A stretch of 64,000 bases of DNA from Candidatus Zixiibacteriota bacterium (GCA_024641335.1 JAHEDG010000004.1:1-64000); one strand, 5' to 3'. Numbered from the stretch's first letter, positions 28,303-37,192 are shown. The notes: generated by a model from the sequence alone, not told the origin. Numbers and translations: made by a program.

Positions 28303-28337
28303 CCCGCCCGGAATCTTACCAAAGTAATCCGGGCGGG
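28303..28337. terminator. Convergent terminator between pepF and the DinB gene
   Basis: CCCGCCCGGA (28303-28312) pairs perfectly with TCCGGGCGGG (28328-28337). The minus-strand side is followed by GGTTGTTTTG and the plus-strand side by a T-rich stretch. Confidence 0.65.
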
Positions 28338-28356
28338 CTGGTATTCGATTTATATT

Positions 28357-28860
28357 TTATATTTCAGGTTCCGGCATACCGTAATTTCCCCATTCCTCTT
28401 TCGATGGTCCGAACGCCCCAGGGACCTTCAACCCGGCCTGCCTCATCAAAACTGTCATCTGCCCCCTGTGATGGACCTGATGTTCGATCAAAATTCTGAG
28501 GGTCACTCCCCGTTTCCACTGACTGCCATATAGGTCGTCCGATTTTTCCAAAGTTTCATCATTCCACTTTTTCGTAACTTCCTCGATCAATGAGGCGGCT
28601 GCATGATTATACTGGCGTAAAATCTCGGCGGCACTCTCCGGGGCCGGATCCTTCTCCGATGGCCCTTCGGGGCTGAGCCCCGTTCTGGACATCATTTCCG
28701 GAATCGTCTGGGTGATATGCCAGGCTATCCGCCCCATCGTGCGATGACCATCGGCTACATATTGTTTCAATGATTCATCGGTAAGCGCGGCGAATGTTAT
28801 CCGCGTAGCTTTCGCGTCGGCGTCCCAAGCGTCGCGGAAATGTTCTATTTTCGAGAACAT
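28357..28860 (-). CDS. DinB/YfiT-like four-helix putative metal-dependent hydrolase
   Basis: 167 residues from the ATG at 28860 (GGGAG upstream). It is all-helical with the DinB-family metal triad: the first His in IAWHITQTIPEMM and the last two in LIEHQVHHRGQMTVLMRQAG, the latter typical of the family. Members include thiol transferases such as bacillithiol S-transferase and damage-inducible proteins of unknown reaction. Given a BshB1-like gene at the window start, a low-molecular-weight thiol link is possible but inferred. It stands alone on the minus strand. Confidence 0.88.
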   Translation of the reverse strand: MFSKIEHFRDAWDADAKATRITFAALTDESLKQYVADGHRTMGRIAWHITQTIPEMMSRTGLSPEGPSEKDPAPESAAEILRQYNHAAASLIEEVTKKWNDETLEKSDDLYGSQWKRGVTLRILIEHQVHHRGQMTVLMRQAGLKVPGAFGPSKEEWGNYGMPEPEI

Positions 28861-29214
28861 AATCAATCTCCCTGTTTAAACCTCGTTTACAAATCATTAT
28901 GCGGAAATCGCGGTCTTCGGGCAAGCAAAAAAGCCTCCCGGCAAGTCGAGATTGCTTCGGGTCGAAGACCCGCGCGGGACGATATCCGGCCGGCCGGATG
29001 AATTTCCCGGATCGTTGGTAATACCATCGCGCAATTATCGGATCGGAATATTTGCATATGGACACCGCGGGGATATCGTCACGCGGCTCCCGACCGGAGG
29101 TCGGGAGCAAGCAATCTCGATCCGCCAGTTGTCAGGATAAAATCAACTTCGAAGAGCATTTGTTTTACCAGGGCCGGATAAACGAAGAGTCATTTAACGT
29201 GAATTAATATTCCG
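28861..29214. repeat. Intergenic region with three closely spaced perfect dyads
   Basis: No gene is visible in these 350 bp. Three perfect dyads occur within 150 bp: CGGGTC-GAA-GACCCG (28958-28972), the 16-bp palindrome ATCCGGCCGGCCGGAT (28984-28999), and GCTCCCGACC-GGA-GGTCGGGAGC (29086-29108, 10-bp stem, 3-base loop). None is followed by a T-tract. They may be extragenic palindromic elements or regulator sites for the divergent DinB and lysozyme genes. Confidence 0.5.
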
Positions 29215-29757
29215 ATGAGAAAAAAACGGACAATTGTCCCGCTGGGTTTTGGCGAGGCTTCGAAATATAAAGATATCATTTACAAGATATCAACGGAATA
29301 TGAGATTCCGCCATCGATAATTGCCGGGATCGGTTCCAGGGAATCGGGATGGGGGCTAAGACTCAGACCGCCGGGACCGAGCGGGACAGGGGATTTCGTT
29401 GAACGGTCATTCCCGCGCGGGCTTCGCAAGGGACCATTGCCTCCCGATGGATTAGGCTTCGGGCGTGGCTTGATGCAGATCGATTTCGACTATCACCAGT
29501 TCGCCCGTAAAGGCAACTGGCAGGATCCGGCTGAAAATATTTCATACGGGGTCAGTCTTTTGAAGAAATATATAAAATATCTCAGCCGATATTCCGATTC
29601 TCGTCGCGCGGGTATAGCCGCTTATAACGCCGGGCCGGGGATGGTTTCCCGGGCTATTAAGAAAGGGATCGATCCGGATTATTATACATCGGGCGGAGAT
29701 TACTCAATCGACATACTTAAGCGCGCAGAATTCTTCAAATCAAGAGGATGGGTTTAG
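29215..29757 (+). CDS. Goose-type lysozyme-like lytic transglycosylase (GH23)
   Basis: 180 residues. It matches the g-type lysozyme order: catalytic Glu in GIGSRESG (E43), then FGRGLMQIDFDYH, a GNWQDPAENI loop, GVSLLKKYIKYL, GIAAYNAGPG and the C-terminal YSIDILKRAEFFKSRGW. It cleaves the MurNAc-GlcNAc bond of peptidoglycan. A proline-rich insert (RPPGPSGTGDF...GPLPPDG) separates the catalytic Glu from GLMQ. No signal peptide is seen at the N terminus MRKKRTIVPLGFGE, so either it is cytoplasmic, exported by another route, or used as a toxin or cargo. The ribosome binding site is weak. Confidence 0.85.
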   Translation: MRKKRTIVPLGFGEASKYKDIIYKISTEYEIPPSIIAGIGSRESGWGLRLRPPGPSGTGDFVERSFPRGLRKGPLPPDGLGFGRGLMQIDFDYHQFARKGNWQDPAENISYGVSLLKKYIKYLSRYSDSRRAGIAAYNAGPGMVSRAIKKGIDPDYYTSGGDYSIDILKRAEFFKSRGWV

Positions 29758-29795
29758 GGACGAGACCCCGATCTTTGCCTCGTCCCAATTTGTTT
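29757..29795. terminator. Convergent terminator after the lysozyme gene
   Basis: GGGACGAG (29757-29764) pairs with CTCGTCCC (29779-29786), followed by AATTTGTTT; it overlaps the stop of the lysozyme gene and lies 14 bp from the M14 stop. Confidence 0.65.
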
Positions 29796-29809
29796 CGGTA
29801 AAGTATTAA

Positions 29810-32632
29810 TCAATACGGCGCCGGCCAACGGGCTCCCATACCGGGACCCAACAGAATGGCGTTAATCAAAAGTCTTCTGGAACCGTGGAAATACGAACGA
29901 AGGAAAGGATGAGAGGCGAACAGAATAATCTGCCCTTTTCCTTTTCCTTCTCTTGTGCAATAAGCGGTATTCGCCCACCTGTTTTTGGCCTCCGGCCAAA
30001 CCAGGCCGGAAAGCCTGATACTATTTTCATCGCTGAATCGGGCAACTGTTTTAACCGGTGATTTGGCCAGATAAGCGTTGCCGGTATACACTATGACCGG
30101 CAGCCTCTCTCCCAATCCGAACGATAGCCATTCTGTGGTATCAATCAGACATTCGAATATAGTTCCCTGCGGCGAGAAATTCCTCGCGAAATCATCGGCT
30201 CTCTTCAAATCATCTTTGGATAACTCGACCTCACCATCTTCTTTTTTCGCCTCGGCAGTTTTTCGTTTGGCATTTTCCCAGACCATCAGGCTGTCAATTA
30301 TTACATTATCAGCCGCTTTCTCCAGCTTTAGGGCATACTCATACTCGTCGAGTTTATCCAATGACTGGTTTTTCAGACGGACTTGAGAAAACCCCGATGA
30401 ACTATCGGCGCAGAAACCAGCGGCCTGGTCCATCGCTATTAATGTGCCTCCATCCTCGACCCATTTTCTAAAATTGGAGATACCGCCGTCGCCAAGAATC
30501 GATTTCAGCATTCCTGGACCGCCCCAGATCGACGGCATAATCAGGACGTTATATTTGTTAAGATCTGAATTTCCGGCCCTGGTGATATCTATCGATGCCA
30601 GCCGTAAACCATACTCGCGGTCGAGCATATGCCAAAGCGAGCCATAATCGGAAAAATCTATTCCCTGCCCCGCCAGCATGGCTATCCTGGGTTCGGTCAG
30701 AAGACGGAACTCGCTGCCGCCCAGATCGGGGCCGTCCGCCGCCAATGCCGTATTTATCCCGGTAACATCAACCCGGTATTTCTCCGACAATCCTTTCAGG
30801 ATATCTTTGAGATCGTCAGGGTTTTCCTTAATTACAAAGAGGAAACTTCCCCGACTGAAGCTGGGGCCATCGACCGTAACTGGCTTTACGGATGTTCTTA
30901 TTTTCAAACCGGCGGCTAAAGCGTCAGCCAAAAAACAGGTGGCCGCGTCGTCCTTGTAATCAACCATATAACCATAAGCGGGATCATCCCCCTTGACTAC
31001 GCCGGAACGTTCGGCTATCTCGGTGATCTTCGACGATTTGACATTAGCCCGGCTTCGGCAAAAATAGCTGTCCAGCCCGAAAGCCAAAGGCATCGACCAG
31101 GCGGAGACATCATAGGTCCTCGATCCCCAGCCCTTCTCTATGGAACGACGCTCCTCATAGAGCGCCTTATTGGTCATCCTGATATCATAATCCAACAGCA
31201 CCTGAATCAGGTATCTTGACGGCTGCGCCAGATCTATGATGTAGCTGCCAGGATTGAATTTTACTGACGATACCTTGCCATGTTCATTATACAAGCCGGA
31301 TACGCTGAAGCCGGTTTCCGCCCGTCTGACCTCGATTCCCTGCATAAGCAGGGTCTCCACGAATTTGTCGACCCTGGAGGGGTTTTGTGAAGGGTCGACT
31401 ATAAAAGACTCGCCCAGAGAATTATCTTTGTTATCGATCGCCCTCTGCCTGTGTTCGACATAGCTTTTTAATAATCCCTGCCTGTTTATCGAGGCAGTCT
31501 TCAAATTGGCCAGGGTACTGACAAAATGATGATGTACCGATTCGGCGTAGGTCAGGATCTCCCCGTTTTTCTGCTTGACCATAGAACCATCGACTCCGGC
31601 CTGTTCATACAGTATACCGACCATTCCAAGAAAACCGCCCCAGGCCGACATGTAGCCTGGAAACCATTCTTCGTTCCAGTCACGGGTGAAATAGCTCCAT
31701 CCGTACCTGTCGAACGCCCTGGCCTGGTCCGAGGCGAATATATCCCACCACTTGCGAAGATCCTTGCCCCAGTAGGGATTGAACGGTTCTCTCGGAGGTG
31801 AGAAAAGATAAGTGTCCATCGGTCCCATCTCGTGCGAATCGATCATCAGCTGAGGATGCCATTCTACGCAGACCGCGATTTTCCCCCTCGTTTCAGGATG
31901 CACCAGAGTAAAGGCGTCACGGTTGAGATCGATGAAATAGTGATTCCCCCGTCCCCACGGCCAGGCGCCGGTATGCTGCAGACTCTGCAAATCATAGCTG
32001 GGCACATTTCCGGCAAACTGCCTTAACTGCACCAGGAAGCGTTCCCGGCCGTCCGGATTCTGCATCGGATCAATCAGAATTATCAGATTATTCAGAAGAT
32101 CCAATGTCCCCGGATCGATGCCAGCTGCCAGTTGATAGGCCACAGCTAAAGCGGCGTCGGTGGACGATATCTCGTCGCCATGAATGCCGTAACCGGCCCA
32201 GACAACCGCCGGAAGATCCGCTATCATCCTGCTTGTATTATCTCCTTTGCCCATTGTCCGGGGATCGGCCAGTTTATCATGAAACCGCTTAATATCCTCT
32301 ATCCGCGACTGATTGGATTCCGATGTAATGACCAGGTAATATAGCTCATGCCCTTCAAAGGTTTCTCCGTACTTATAATATTCAACCCTGGGAGATGATT
32401 CCGACAAAAGTTTGATATACCCGGCCACCGCGGCATGACCGGCTGGTTGTGAACCCAGAGGAAATCCCAGAAAATCGGATGGTTTCGGAACCAACTGATC
32501 ATATTTATCGCTCGTAAAAAACGGTCCTGACGGCGACGACGCGGGATCGCCCTGGGCCCGAAGGGAACCAGCGACAATAAAGATCGCCAGAGCTGTGGCG
32601 ATAACAGTATAAAAAACGCGCGAATTTTTCAT
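29810..32632 (-). CDS. Large secreted M14-family zinc carboxypeptidase-like protein
   Basis: 940 residues with a signal peptide (1-26, ending LRAQ). Catalytic M14 domain at about 50-370: zinc ligands in GYGIHGDEISS (His and Glu), DPMQNPDGRERF substrate site, FIDLNRDAF and the third-ligand His in LMIDSHEMG. A long C-terminal half follows with a glutamine-amidotransferase-like Rossmann region (RIAMLAGQGIDFSDYGSLWH, VLIMPSIWGG, FRKWVEDGGTLIAMDQAAGF). This two-part form is a known M14 subtype in Bacteroidetes-like and related genomes. It lacks a sorting domain, so it is probably periplasmic. GGAGG precedes the ATG; the YihY gene lies 73 bp upstream on the same strand. Confidence 0.9.
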   Translation of the reverse strand: MKNSRVFYTVIATALAIFIVAGSLRAQGDPASSPSGPFFTSDKYDQLVPKPSDFLGFPLGSQPAGHAAVAGYIKLLSESSPRVEYYKYGETFEGHELYYLVITSESNQSRIEDIKRFHDKLADPRTMGKGDNTSRMIADLPAVVWAGYGIHGDEISSTDAALAVAYQLAAGIDPGTLDLLNNLIILIDPMQNPDGRERFLVQLRQFAGNVPSYDLQSLQHTGAWPWGRGNHYFIDLNRDAFTLVHPETRGKIAVCVEWHPQLMIDSHEMGPMDTYLFSPPREPFNPYWGKDLRKWWDIFASDQARAFDRYGWSYFTRDWNEEWFPGYMSAWGGFLGMVGILYEQAGVDGSMVKQKNGEILTYAESVHHHFVSTLANLKTASINRQGLLKSYVEHRQRAIDNKDNSLGESFIVDPSQNPSRVDKFVETLLMQGIEVRRAETGFSVSGLYNEHGKVSSVKFNPGSYIIDLAQPSRYLIQVLLDYDIRMTNKALYEERRSIEKGWGSRTYDVSAWSMPLAFGLDSYFCRSRANVKSSKITEIAERSGVVKGDDPAYGYMVDYKDDAATCFLADALAAGLKIRTSVKPVTVDGPSFSRGSFLFVIKENPDDLKDILKGLSEKYRVDVTGINTALAADGPDLGGSEFRLLTEPRIAMLAGQGIDFSDYGSLWHMLDREYGLRLASIDITRAGNSDLNKYNVLIMPSIWGGPGMLKSILGDGGISNFRKWVEDGGTLIAMDQAAGFCADSSSGFSQVRLKNQSLDKLDEYEYALKLEKAADNVIIDSLMVWENAKRKTAEAKKEDGEVELSKDDLKRADDFARNFSPQGTIFECLIDTTEWLSFGLGERLPVIVYTGNAYLAKSPVKTVARFSDENSIRLSGLVWPEAKNRWANTAYCTREGKGKGQIILFASHPFLRSYFHGSRRLLINAILLGPGMGARWPAPY

Positions 32633-32705
32633 AGAACCTCCATATTTTGTTTAGATCATGATATGAGTAATCCGGGTTGACCGCAACCGCAAAATCGCGG
32701 GAGAC

Positions 32706-33626
32706 TCAACGGAGCCGGATCGCCCGTTCCCGTTCCAGATGATCCCGCCGTTCCCTGTAAAGCTGCGCTATCTGCGCTCCGACAAGAAAAATCACCGACG
32801 AGTAATAAATCCAGAAAGTAATAACCGCGAAAAGCATGTAGGTGCCGTATATACGTTTCAGGGAAGCGAAGTTGGTAATATAATATCCGAATATCTCTTT
32901 GGCCGCGGCCCACATGACCGCCGCCCAGAACGCTCCCAGAGCTGGAATTTTCAAACCGAGCCGCTTATGCGGTATCAGAGTGTACAGAACAAAAAATAAA
33001 ATAAATATAGTGGCGAAAGAACCGACGAAAAAGAGCTTGCGCTGAATATCGCCCAATCTGAATACATTCAAAACAGTTATCTTCTCCGCCGAGTCTTTCA
33101 AAACCTCCAGGGTCGGGAAAATAGCCGTGGACAAAATAACAAATACTATAACCAGCAAGACCATGCCGACATCCTTGAGTTTGCCCATATAAACTCTTTT
33201 GGGACCGCCGGTAATGAAGATCCGGTCGAGGCTGGTTCTCATGCCGCTGAAAAGTCCGCTGGCGGCGAAAAAGAGACCCACCCCGCCTATGTAACCGGCG
33301 ATCTCCTTATAAGCGATAACCTCATCGGCCCTGGAATGAAGAATCCTCTTGACGGCGTTGGAATATTTCAGATAAGGGATCATCGTATCGATAAATAGAT
33401 CCAACTGCTGATTGACCGCCTGCGACTCGAGTAAATGACCGAGCAGATAGATGACTATAAGAACAAACGGCACTATGCAGGTGATCAGAGAAAAGGCCAG
33501 CCCTCCGCCAAACAGGAAAATATGATTCTCTCCCACCCGTTCGTAAAGCCCACCGAAATAATGCCGCAGAAAATCCCTGCTTCTTTCCCAGTAAAACCGC
33601 GACGACAGGTTATCGCTCGGAATCAT
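32706..33626 (-). CDS. YihY/UPF0761 family inner-membrane protein
   Basis: 306 residues with six predicted membrane helices (for example FSLITCIVPFVLIVIYLLG, IGGVGLFFAASGLFSGM, VLLVIVFVILSTAIF, LFFVGSFATIFILFFVLYTLIP, AFWAAVMWAAAKEIFGYYI, YMLFAVITFWIYYSSVIFLVG). The family signature around the fifth and sixth helices (ALWAA...YGTYxxxFAVITFWIYYSS) is clear. It was once called ribonuclease BN in error; its true function, perhaps in envelope transport, is unsettled. A basic, charged C terminus follows the last helix. Confidence 0.92.
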   Translation of the reverse strand: MIPSDNLSSRFYWERSRDFLRHYFGGLYERVGENHIFLFGGGLAFSLITCIVPFVLIVIYLLGHLLESQAVNQQLDLFIDTMIPYLKYSNAVKRILHSRADEVIAYKEIAGYIGGVGLFFAASGLFSGMRTSLDRIFITGGPKRVYMGKLKDVGMVLLVIVFVILSTAIFPTLEVLKDSAEKITVLNVFRLGDIQRKLFFVGSFATIFILFFVLYTLIPHKRLGLKIPALGAFWAAVMWAAAKEIFGYYITNFASLKRIYGTYMLFAVITFWIYYSSVIFLVGAQIAQLYRERRDHLERERAIRLR

Positions 33627-33719
33627 ATTCGAGACCTCGGTATGTTTTCATATACCGGGTATATTACGCGCGGATGTTTGATAAACAAAGAACATTCTTC
33701 GAACTCAAGTTGTGTATTT

Positions 33720-33738
33720 GAAAATCATTCTCATTTAG
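33720..33738 (+). promoter_or_regulatory. Possible Fur-like box
   Basis: The 19 bases from 33720 begin GAAAATCATTCTCATTT and match the 19-bp Fur consensus at about 12 positions by eye. It lies between the divergent YihY and DUF899 genes, 50 bp before the latter's ATG. No fur gene is in the window. Confidence 0.3.
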
Positions 33739-33787
33739 GGAACCTGCCTCTATCCCGTCTTTGTTATTAAATTAAACAGGAGGTATT

Positions 33788-34357
33788 ATGACAGACCTTT
33801 TAAATCGGATCGAATCGATCGAGAAAGATATAGCGGAAAAGAGAAAGAATCTGCTCGAGCTTAAGCGGAGTATTCCTCCGGTAAAAGTGCAGAATTACGA
33901 ATTTCGCGCTAATAATGACCGGTCAGTCAAGCTCTCAAAGCTTTTCCTCGGACACAGTGAGCTTATGATAATACACAATATGGGAAAGGGTTGCCCCTAT
34001 TGCACATTATGGGCCGATGGACTCAATGGAATGATTCATCACCTGGAAAACAGAACCGGATTAGCGCTGATCTCTCCCGATGATCCGGCGATTCAGAGAG
34101 AATTTGCGTCTGGCCGGGGCTGGCGGTTTAGCATAATATCCGGCACAGGATCGAGTTTCAGCAAAGATATGGGATTTGAAAAATCGGATGGCGAATATAT
34201 GCCGGGCGTTCTGACTTTCAAGAAAGACAGCGCCGGAAAACTCTACCGGACAGGAATGGATTTTTTCGGACCGCACGATAATTATTGCGCCCTGTGGCAT
34301 CTGTTCGATCTATTGCCCGATGGTATCAATAATTGGGAGCCAAAATTCAGTTATTAA
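33788..34357 (+). CDS. DUF899-type thioredoxin-like protein
   Basis: 189 residues. An N-terminal coiled helix (MTDLLNRIESIEKDIAEKRK) leads into a thioredoxin-like fold with MGKGCPYCTLWADG, giving a CPYC redox pair, then LALISPDDP, GRGWRFSIISGTGSSFSKDMGF and MDFFGPHDNYCALWHLFDLLPDG at the end. These are DUF899 family marks. A disulfide or peroxide-related activity is likely but undemonstrated. AGGAGG precedes the ATG, and the VOC gene follows 42 bp later on the same strand, so the two form a unit ended by the hairpin at 34799. Confidence 0.85.
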   Translation: MTDLLNRIESIEKDIAEKRKNLLELKRSIPPVKVQNYEFRANNDRSVKLSKLFLGHSELMIIHNMGKGCPYCTLWADGLNGMIHHLENRTGLALISPDDPAIQREFASGRGWRFSIISGTGSSFSKDMGFEKSDGEYMPGVLTFKKDSAGKLYRTGMDFFGPHDNYCALWHLFDLLPDGINNWEPKFSY

Positions 34358-34399
34358 ACCGATAAGCTGTAAATTAAAACTCTTCAAAGGAGAATAATC

Positions 34400-34768
34400 A
34401 TGCCGAAAGTAGTCCATTTCGAGATTAGTGTCGATGATCCCGAGCGGGCGGCCGAATTCTACAAAAAAGTATTCGGATGGAAGATCGAAAAGTGGGACGG
34501 TCCCCAGGAATACTGGCTTCTCAATACCGGCGAAGAAGGCGAACCGGGCATCGGCGGCGGTATGATGAAGCGAAAGGACGGCTGGTCGGGAACCTACAAT
34601 ACTATCCAGGTCGATTCGGTGGATAATTATCTGACCAAAATTACCGCTGCCGGCGGAGAAATCGCTGTCCCCAAAATGGCTATACCAGGAGTCGGATACA
34701 TGGCCTATTTCAAGGATACCGAAGGAATTATATCGGGAGTCATGCAGATGGACCCTGAAACCAGGTAA
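34400..34768 (+). CDS. VOC-superfamily (glyoxalase/bleomycin-resistance fold) protein
   Basis: 122 residues forming one pair of beta-alpha-beta-beta-beta modules. Module 1: VVHFEISVDDPERAAEFYKKVFGW, EYWLLNT. Module 2: YNTIQVDSVDNYLTKITAAGGEIAVPKMAIPGVGYMAYFKDTEGI. This is the short subtype related to a glyoxalase-like predicted enzyme; the catalytic specificity cannot be told. AAAGGAG lies upstream. Confidence 0.88.
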   Translation: MPKVVHFEISVDDPERAAEFYKKVFGWKIEKWDGPQEYWLLNTGEEGEPGIGGGMMKRKDGWSGTYNTIQVDSVDNYLTKITAAGGEIAVPKMAIPGVGYMAYFKDTEGIISGVMQMDPETR

Positions 34769-34798
34769 ATCAAATCTATCCCCAAACCTCGAAAAATT

Positions 34799-34838
34799 GC
34801 CATCGCCAGCCGGCAACAGCGGCGATGGCGATTCTTTT
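34799..34838 (+). terminator. Rho-independent terminator after the VOC gene
   Basis: GCCATCGCC (34799-34807) pairs with GGCGATGGC (34821-34829), followed by GATTCTTTTT. Confidence 0.8.
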
Positions 34839-34958
34839 TCTGCGATGAAATATAGGTTGTTCCCGATTTTTATTACCGCTATAATCAATAACAGCGGCCG
34901 TTGAATATCGACCGTAGGAATGTCTCGAAACTAAACTTTAAGCCACGGGAGAAACGGA

Positions 34959-35447
34959 ATGAATGAGCCGTTGAGCTGGCCCCAATACTTCATGTCCCTT
35001 GCGCTGGTCGCCTCGTTGAAATCCAAAGACCAATCCACGCAGGTCGGGGCGGTCATTATTGACAATAAAAGCCGTAAAATTGTCAGCTCCGGCTACAATG
35101 GTTTTCCCCGTTATCTCGATGACAACCGGATACCGCAGACCAGACCGGAAAAATATTTTTATGTAGTTCACGCGGAACTCAACGCCATCCTTCATGCCCA
35201 GCGCGATCTGACCGACTGCACTATGTATGTCACGGTATTCCCATGCTCCGAGTGCATGAAAGCGGTAATTCAGACAGGCTTGAAAAATATCGTCTATCTT
35301 AACGATCTTTCCGGCGGCGACTGGGATGAATCCAAAAAAGCCACTATGAAACTGACCGATCTGGCCGGAATCAAAATAGAGCGGTTCGCGGAGAATAATG
35401 AAATCATCGATTTTTTACGATCCAAAGTCAATATACGGAAAAGCTGA
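34959..35447 (+). CDS. dCMP deaminase (ComEB-like cytidine/deoxycytidylate deaminase)
   Basis: 162 residues. Zinc-site motifs HAELNAI (His ligand and catalytic Glu) and PCSECMK (two Cys ligands) are spaced as in dCMP deaminases, and the N terminus has LASLKSKDQSTQVGAVIID and GYNGFPR as in ComEB. The enzyme converts dCMP to dUMP for thymidylate synthesis. GGGAGA lies before the ATG. It converges with the MCE operon 50 bp downstream, without a clear T-tract terminator between. Confidence 0.93.
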   Translation: MNEPLSWPQYFMSLALVASLKSKDQSTQVGAVIIDNKSRKIVSSGYNGFPRYLDDNRIPQTRPEKYFYVVHAELNAILHAQRDLTDCTMYVTVFPCSECMKAVIQTGLKNIVYLNDLSGGDWDESKKATMKLTDLAGIKIERFAENNEIIDFLRSKVNIRKS

Positions 35448-35499
35448 ATTACCCTTGTCACCGGGCGTAAGGGATATTAATTCTCTCCCTGGCCGCTAT

Positions 35500-36456
35500 T
35501 TAGAAAAGTGATAATTTTACATATTTTTTCGGATGCTTCCTGATATCGATCATCAGGCTGTCAAGAGAATCCAGAGTGGAAAACAGCTTTGTATAGACCT
35601 CGTCGTTATTGACCATTTGGCCCAATGTCCCCTGGCCGGAATCCATTTTTTCCAGAATCCTCGTCATCAGGGTAAGCAGACTGTCGGTGTGATCGTAAAT
35701 TTCGTTTTCGGTAGCTAATTTCCCGAGGCTTCCCTGTCCGCCGTTGATATTGGTCATGAACAGCGCTGACTGATCGAGCAGAGCGGTCAGTCGATCATAA
35801 AAAACAGGATCATTGATAAATTCCGCGAAGGAACCGTCACCCTTTTGAATCTTTCTGGTGATATCTGTCCAGAGTACCAGGAGAGAATCGAGATTGGTGT
35901 ACATCCTGGGATCGTTGATGACCTGCGCCAGGGTACCGTCCCCGTGGTTTATTTTCCAGGTTATCTCTTTGGCGTTTTGGGCGGTTAGTTTCACATCCGT
36001 AAGCATGTCGCCGCTTTCAGAGATTATATCGTCGATCTGGTAAGCCTCGATTGTGGCCACATATTCTCCCTGAACCAATTGAACCTGTTCGGGCGAACCG
36101 ACCGAGATATCGACAGTCCTGTCTCCCAAAAGCCCTTTACTTCCCAGTCTGGCGATAGAATCTTTTTTTATTCTGGGAAAACTTTTCGCTTCGACCGACA
36201 TGGAGACAATTACGAATTTATCTTCGCCGTCGGGAGAGAAACCTATTTTATCAACTGCCCCCACTTTCACACCACCCAGGCGAACCGGGGCTCCGATTGT
36301 CAATCCTTCTACATTGGCGAATTTGGCTTTGAGCTCGTATTTCTCCTTGAAAAAACCTTCTTCGCCGCCGATTACAAAAAACGCGCTGAAAATAATGATA
36401 AAACCCAAGGCTATCAGGGCGCCGACCCTGATCTCTTTGCCCACGTTACTTTTCAT
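35500..36456 (-). CDS. mlaD: MCE-domain lipid-transport protein (MlaD-like)
   Basis: I choose the ATG at 36456, 4 bp after the MlaF stop; the frame extends upstream but overlaps mlaF. 318 residues: an N-terminal membrane anchor (RVGALIALGFIIIFSAFFVIGG), one MCE domain (KAKFANVEGLTIGAPVRLGGVKVGAV...DRTVDISVG), then a long helical region with three to four repeats of the form GDGTLAQVINDP / GQGSLGKLATEN / GQGTLGQMVNND. MCE proteins form hexameric rings carrying phospholipid between inner and outer membranes. It is the last gene of an MlaE-MlaF-MlaD operon. Confidence 0.93.
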   Translation of the reverse strand: MKSNVGKEIRVGALIALGFIIIFSAFFVIGGEEGFFKEKYELKAKFANVEGLTIGAPVRLGGVKVGAVDKIGFSPDGEDKFVIVSMSVEAKSFPRIKKDSIARLGSKGLLGDRTVDISVGSPEQVQLVQGEYVATIEAYQIDDIISESGDMLTDVKLTAQNAKEITWKINHGDGTLAQVINDPRMYTNLDSLLVLWTDITRKIQKGDGSFAEFINDPVFYDRLTALLDQSALFMTNINGGQGSLGKLATENEIYDHTDSLLTLMTRILEKMDSGQGTLGQMVNNDEVYTKLFSTLDSLDSLMIDIRKHPKKYVKLSLF

Positions 36457-36460
36457 GATA

Positions 36461-37192
36461 TCAAACCGCCTTTCCGCCGGACCGGAATGTCCTGACAAAC
36501 TCCAACTGGCTTTGTTCGAACTCGTCCCAGGTTCCTTCGAAATAAATTTCTCCCTCTTTCAGCAAGACGATCTTCTGAGCCACGAATGAGGCGCTCTCCA
36601 GATCGTGAGTGACTACGATAACAGTCGAGCCGGTATGCTCCTGAACTCTTTTTATAAGCTCGTTAATGGTCTGTGCCGTGATCGGATCCAGGCCTGTGGT
36701 CGGCTCATCGAAAAAGATATAATCCGGTTCGGTGACCATCGCCCTGGCCAGGGCGATTCTTTTTTGCATTCCGCCGGAGAGCTCCGACGGCAGCAGCGCT
36801 TCGGTCCCCGACATCTCGACAAAACTGAGTTTTTCCTCGACTCTCAACCGGATATCCATTTCGCTCATTTTGGTATGTTCGCGCAGAGAGTAGGCCACGT
36901 TTTCGAAAACCGTCATGGAATCGAACAGCGCCGATCCCTGGAAAAGCATGCCCATTCTGCGCCGAATATCCATCATCTGGGATTCGGAAAAATCGGTGGT
37001 ATCGATACCATCCACCAGTATCCGGCCGGAATCCAGGGGCATAAGACGCAGGATCAGTTTTAGCAGCACGCTTTTGCCTGTGCCGGACCGTCCCAATACT
37101 ACCGTGGTTTTGCCATTTTCGAACACGACATCGAGTCGTTTGAGCACCGTCTTATCGCCGAAGTCTTTGGAAAGCTCAAAGATCTCTATCAT
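36461..37192 (-). CDS. mlaF: ABC transporter ATP-binding protein for lipid transport (MlaF-like)
   Basis: 243 residues with Walker A GRSGTGKS, Q-loop LFQGSALFDSMTVFENV (a Mla/Ttg2 hallmark), signature LSGGMQKRIALARA, Walker B YIFFDEPTTGLDP and switch His in VVTHD. It powers the lipid permease encoded just upstream. Its start overlaps the permease stop by 4 bp. Confidence 0.95.
   Translation of the reverse strand: MIEIFELSKDFGDKTVLKRLDVVFENGKTTVVLGRSGTGKSVLLKLILRLMPLDSGRILVDGIDTTDFSESQMMDIRRRMGMLFQGSALFDSMTVFENVAYSLREHTKMSEMDIRLRVEEKLSFVEMSGTEALLPSELSGGMQKRIALARAMVTEPDYIFFDEPTTGLDPITAQTINELIKRVQEHTGSTVIVVTHDLESASFVAQKIVLLKEGEIYFEGTWDEFEQSQLEFVRTFRSGGKAV

Noticed and set aside
29381-29460. Inserted palindromic repeat inside the lysozyme gene
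   Set aside because: The GC-rich stretch encodes a proline/glycine-rich loop ending GLGFGRGLMQ that I recognise as typical of the bacterial g-type subgroup, and the frame is kept.
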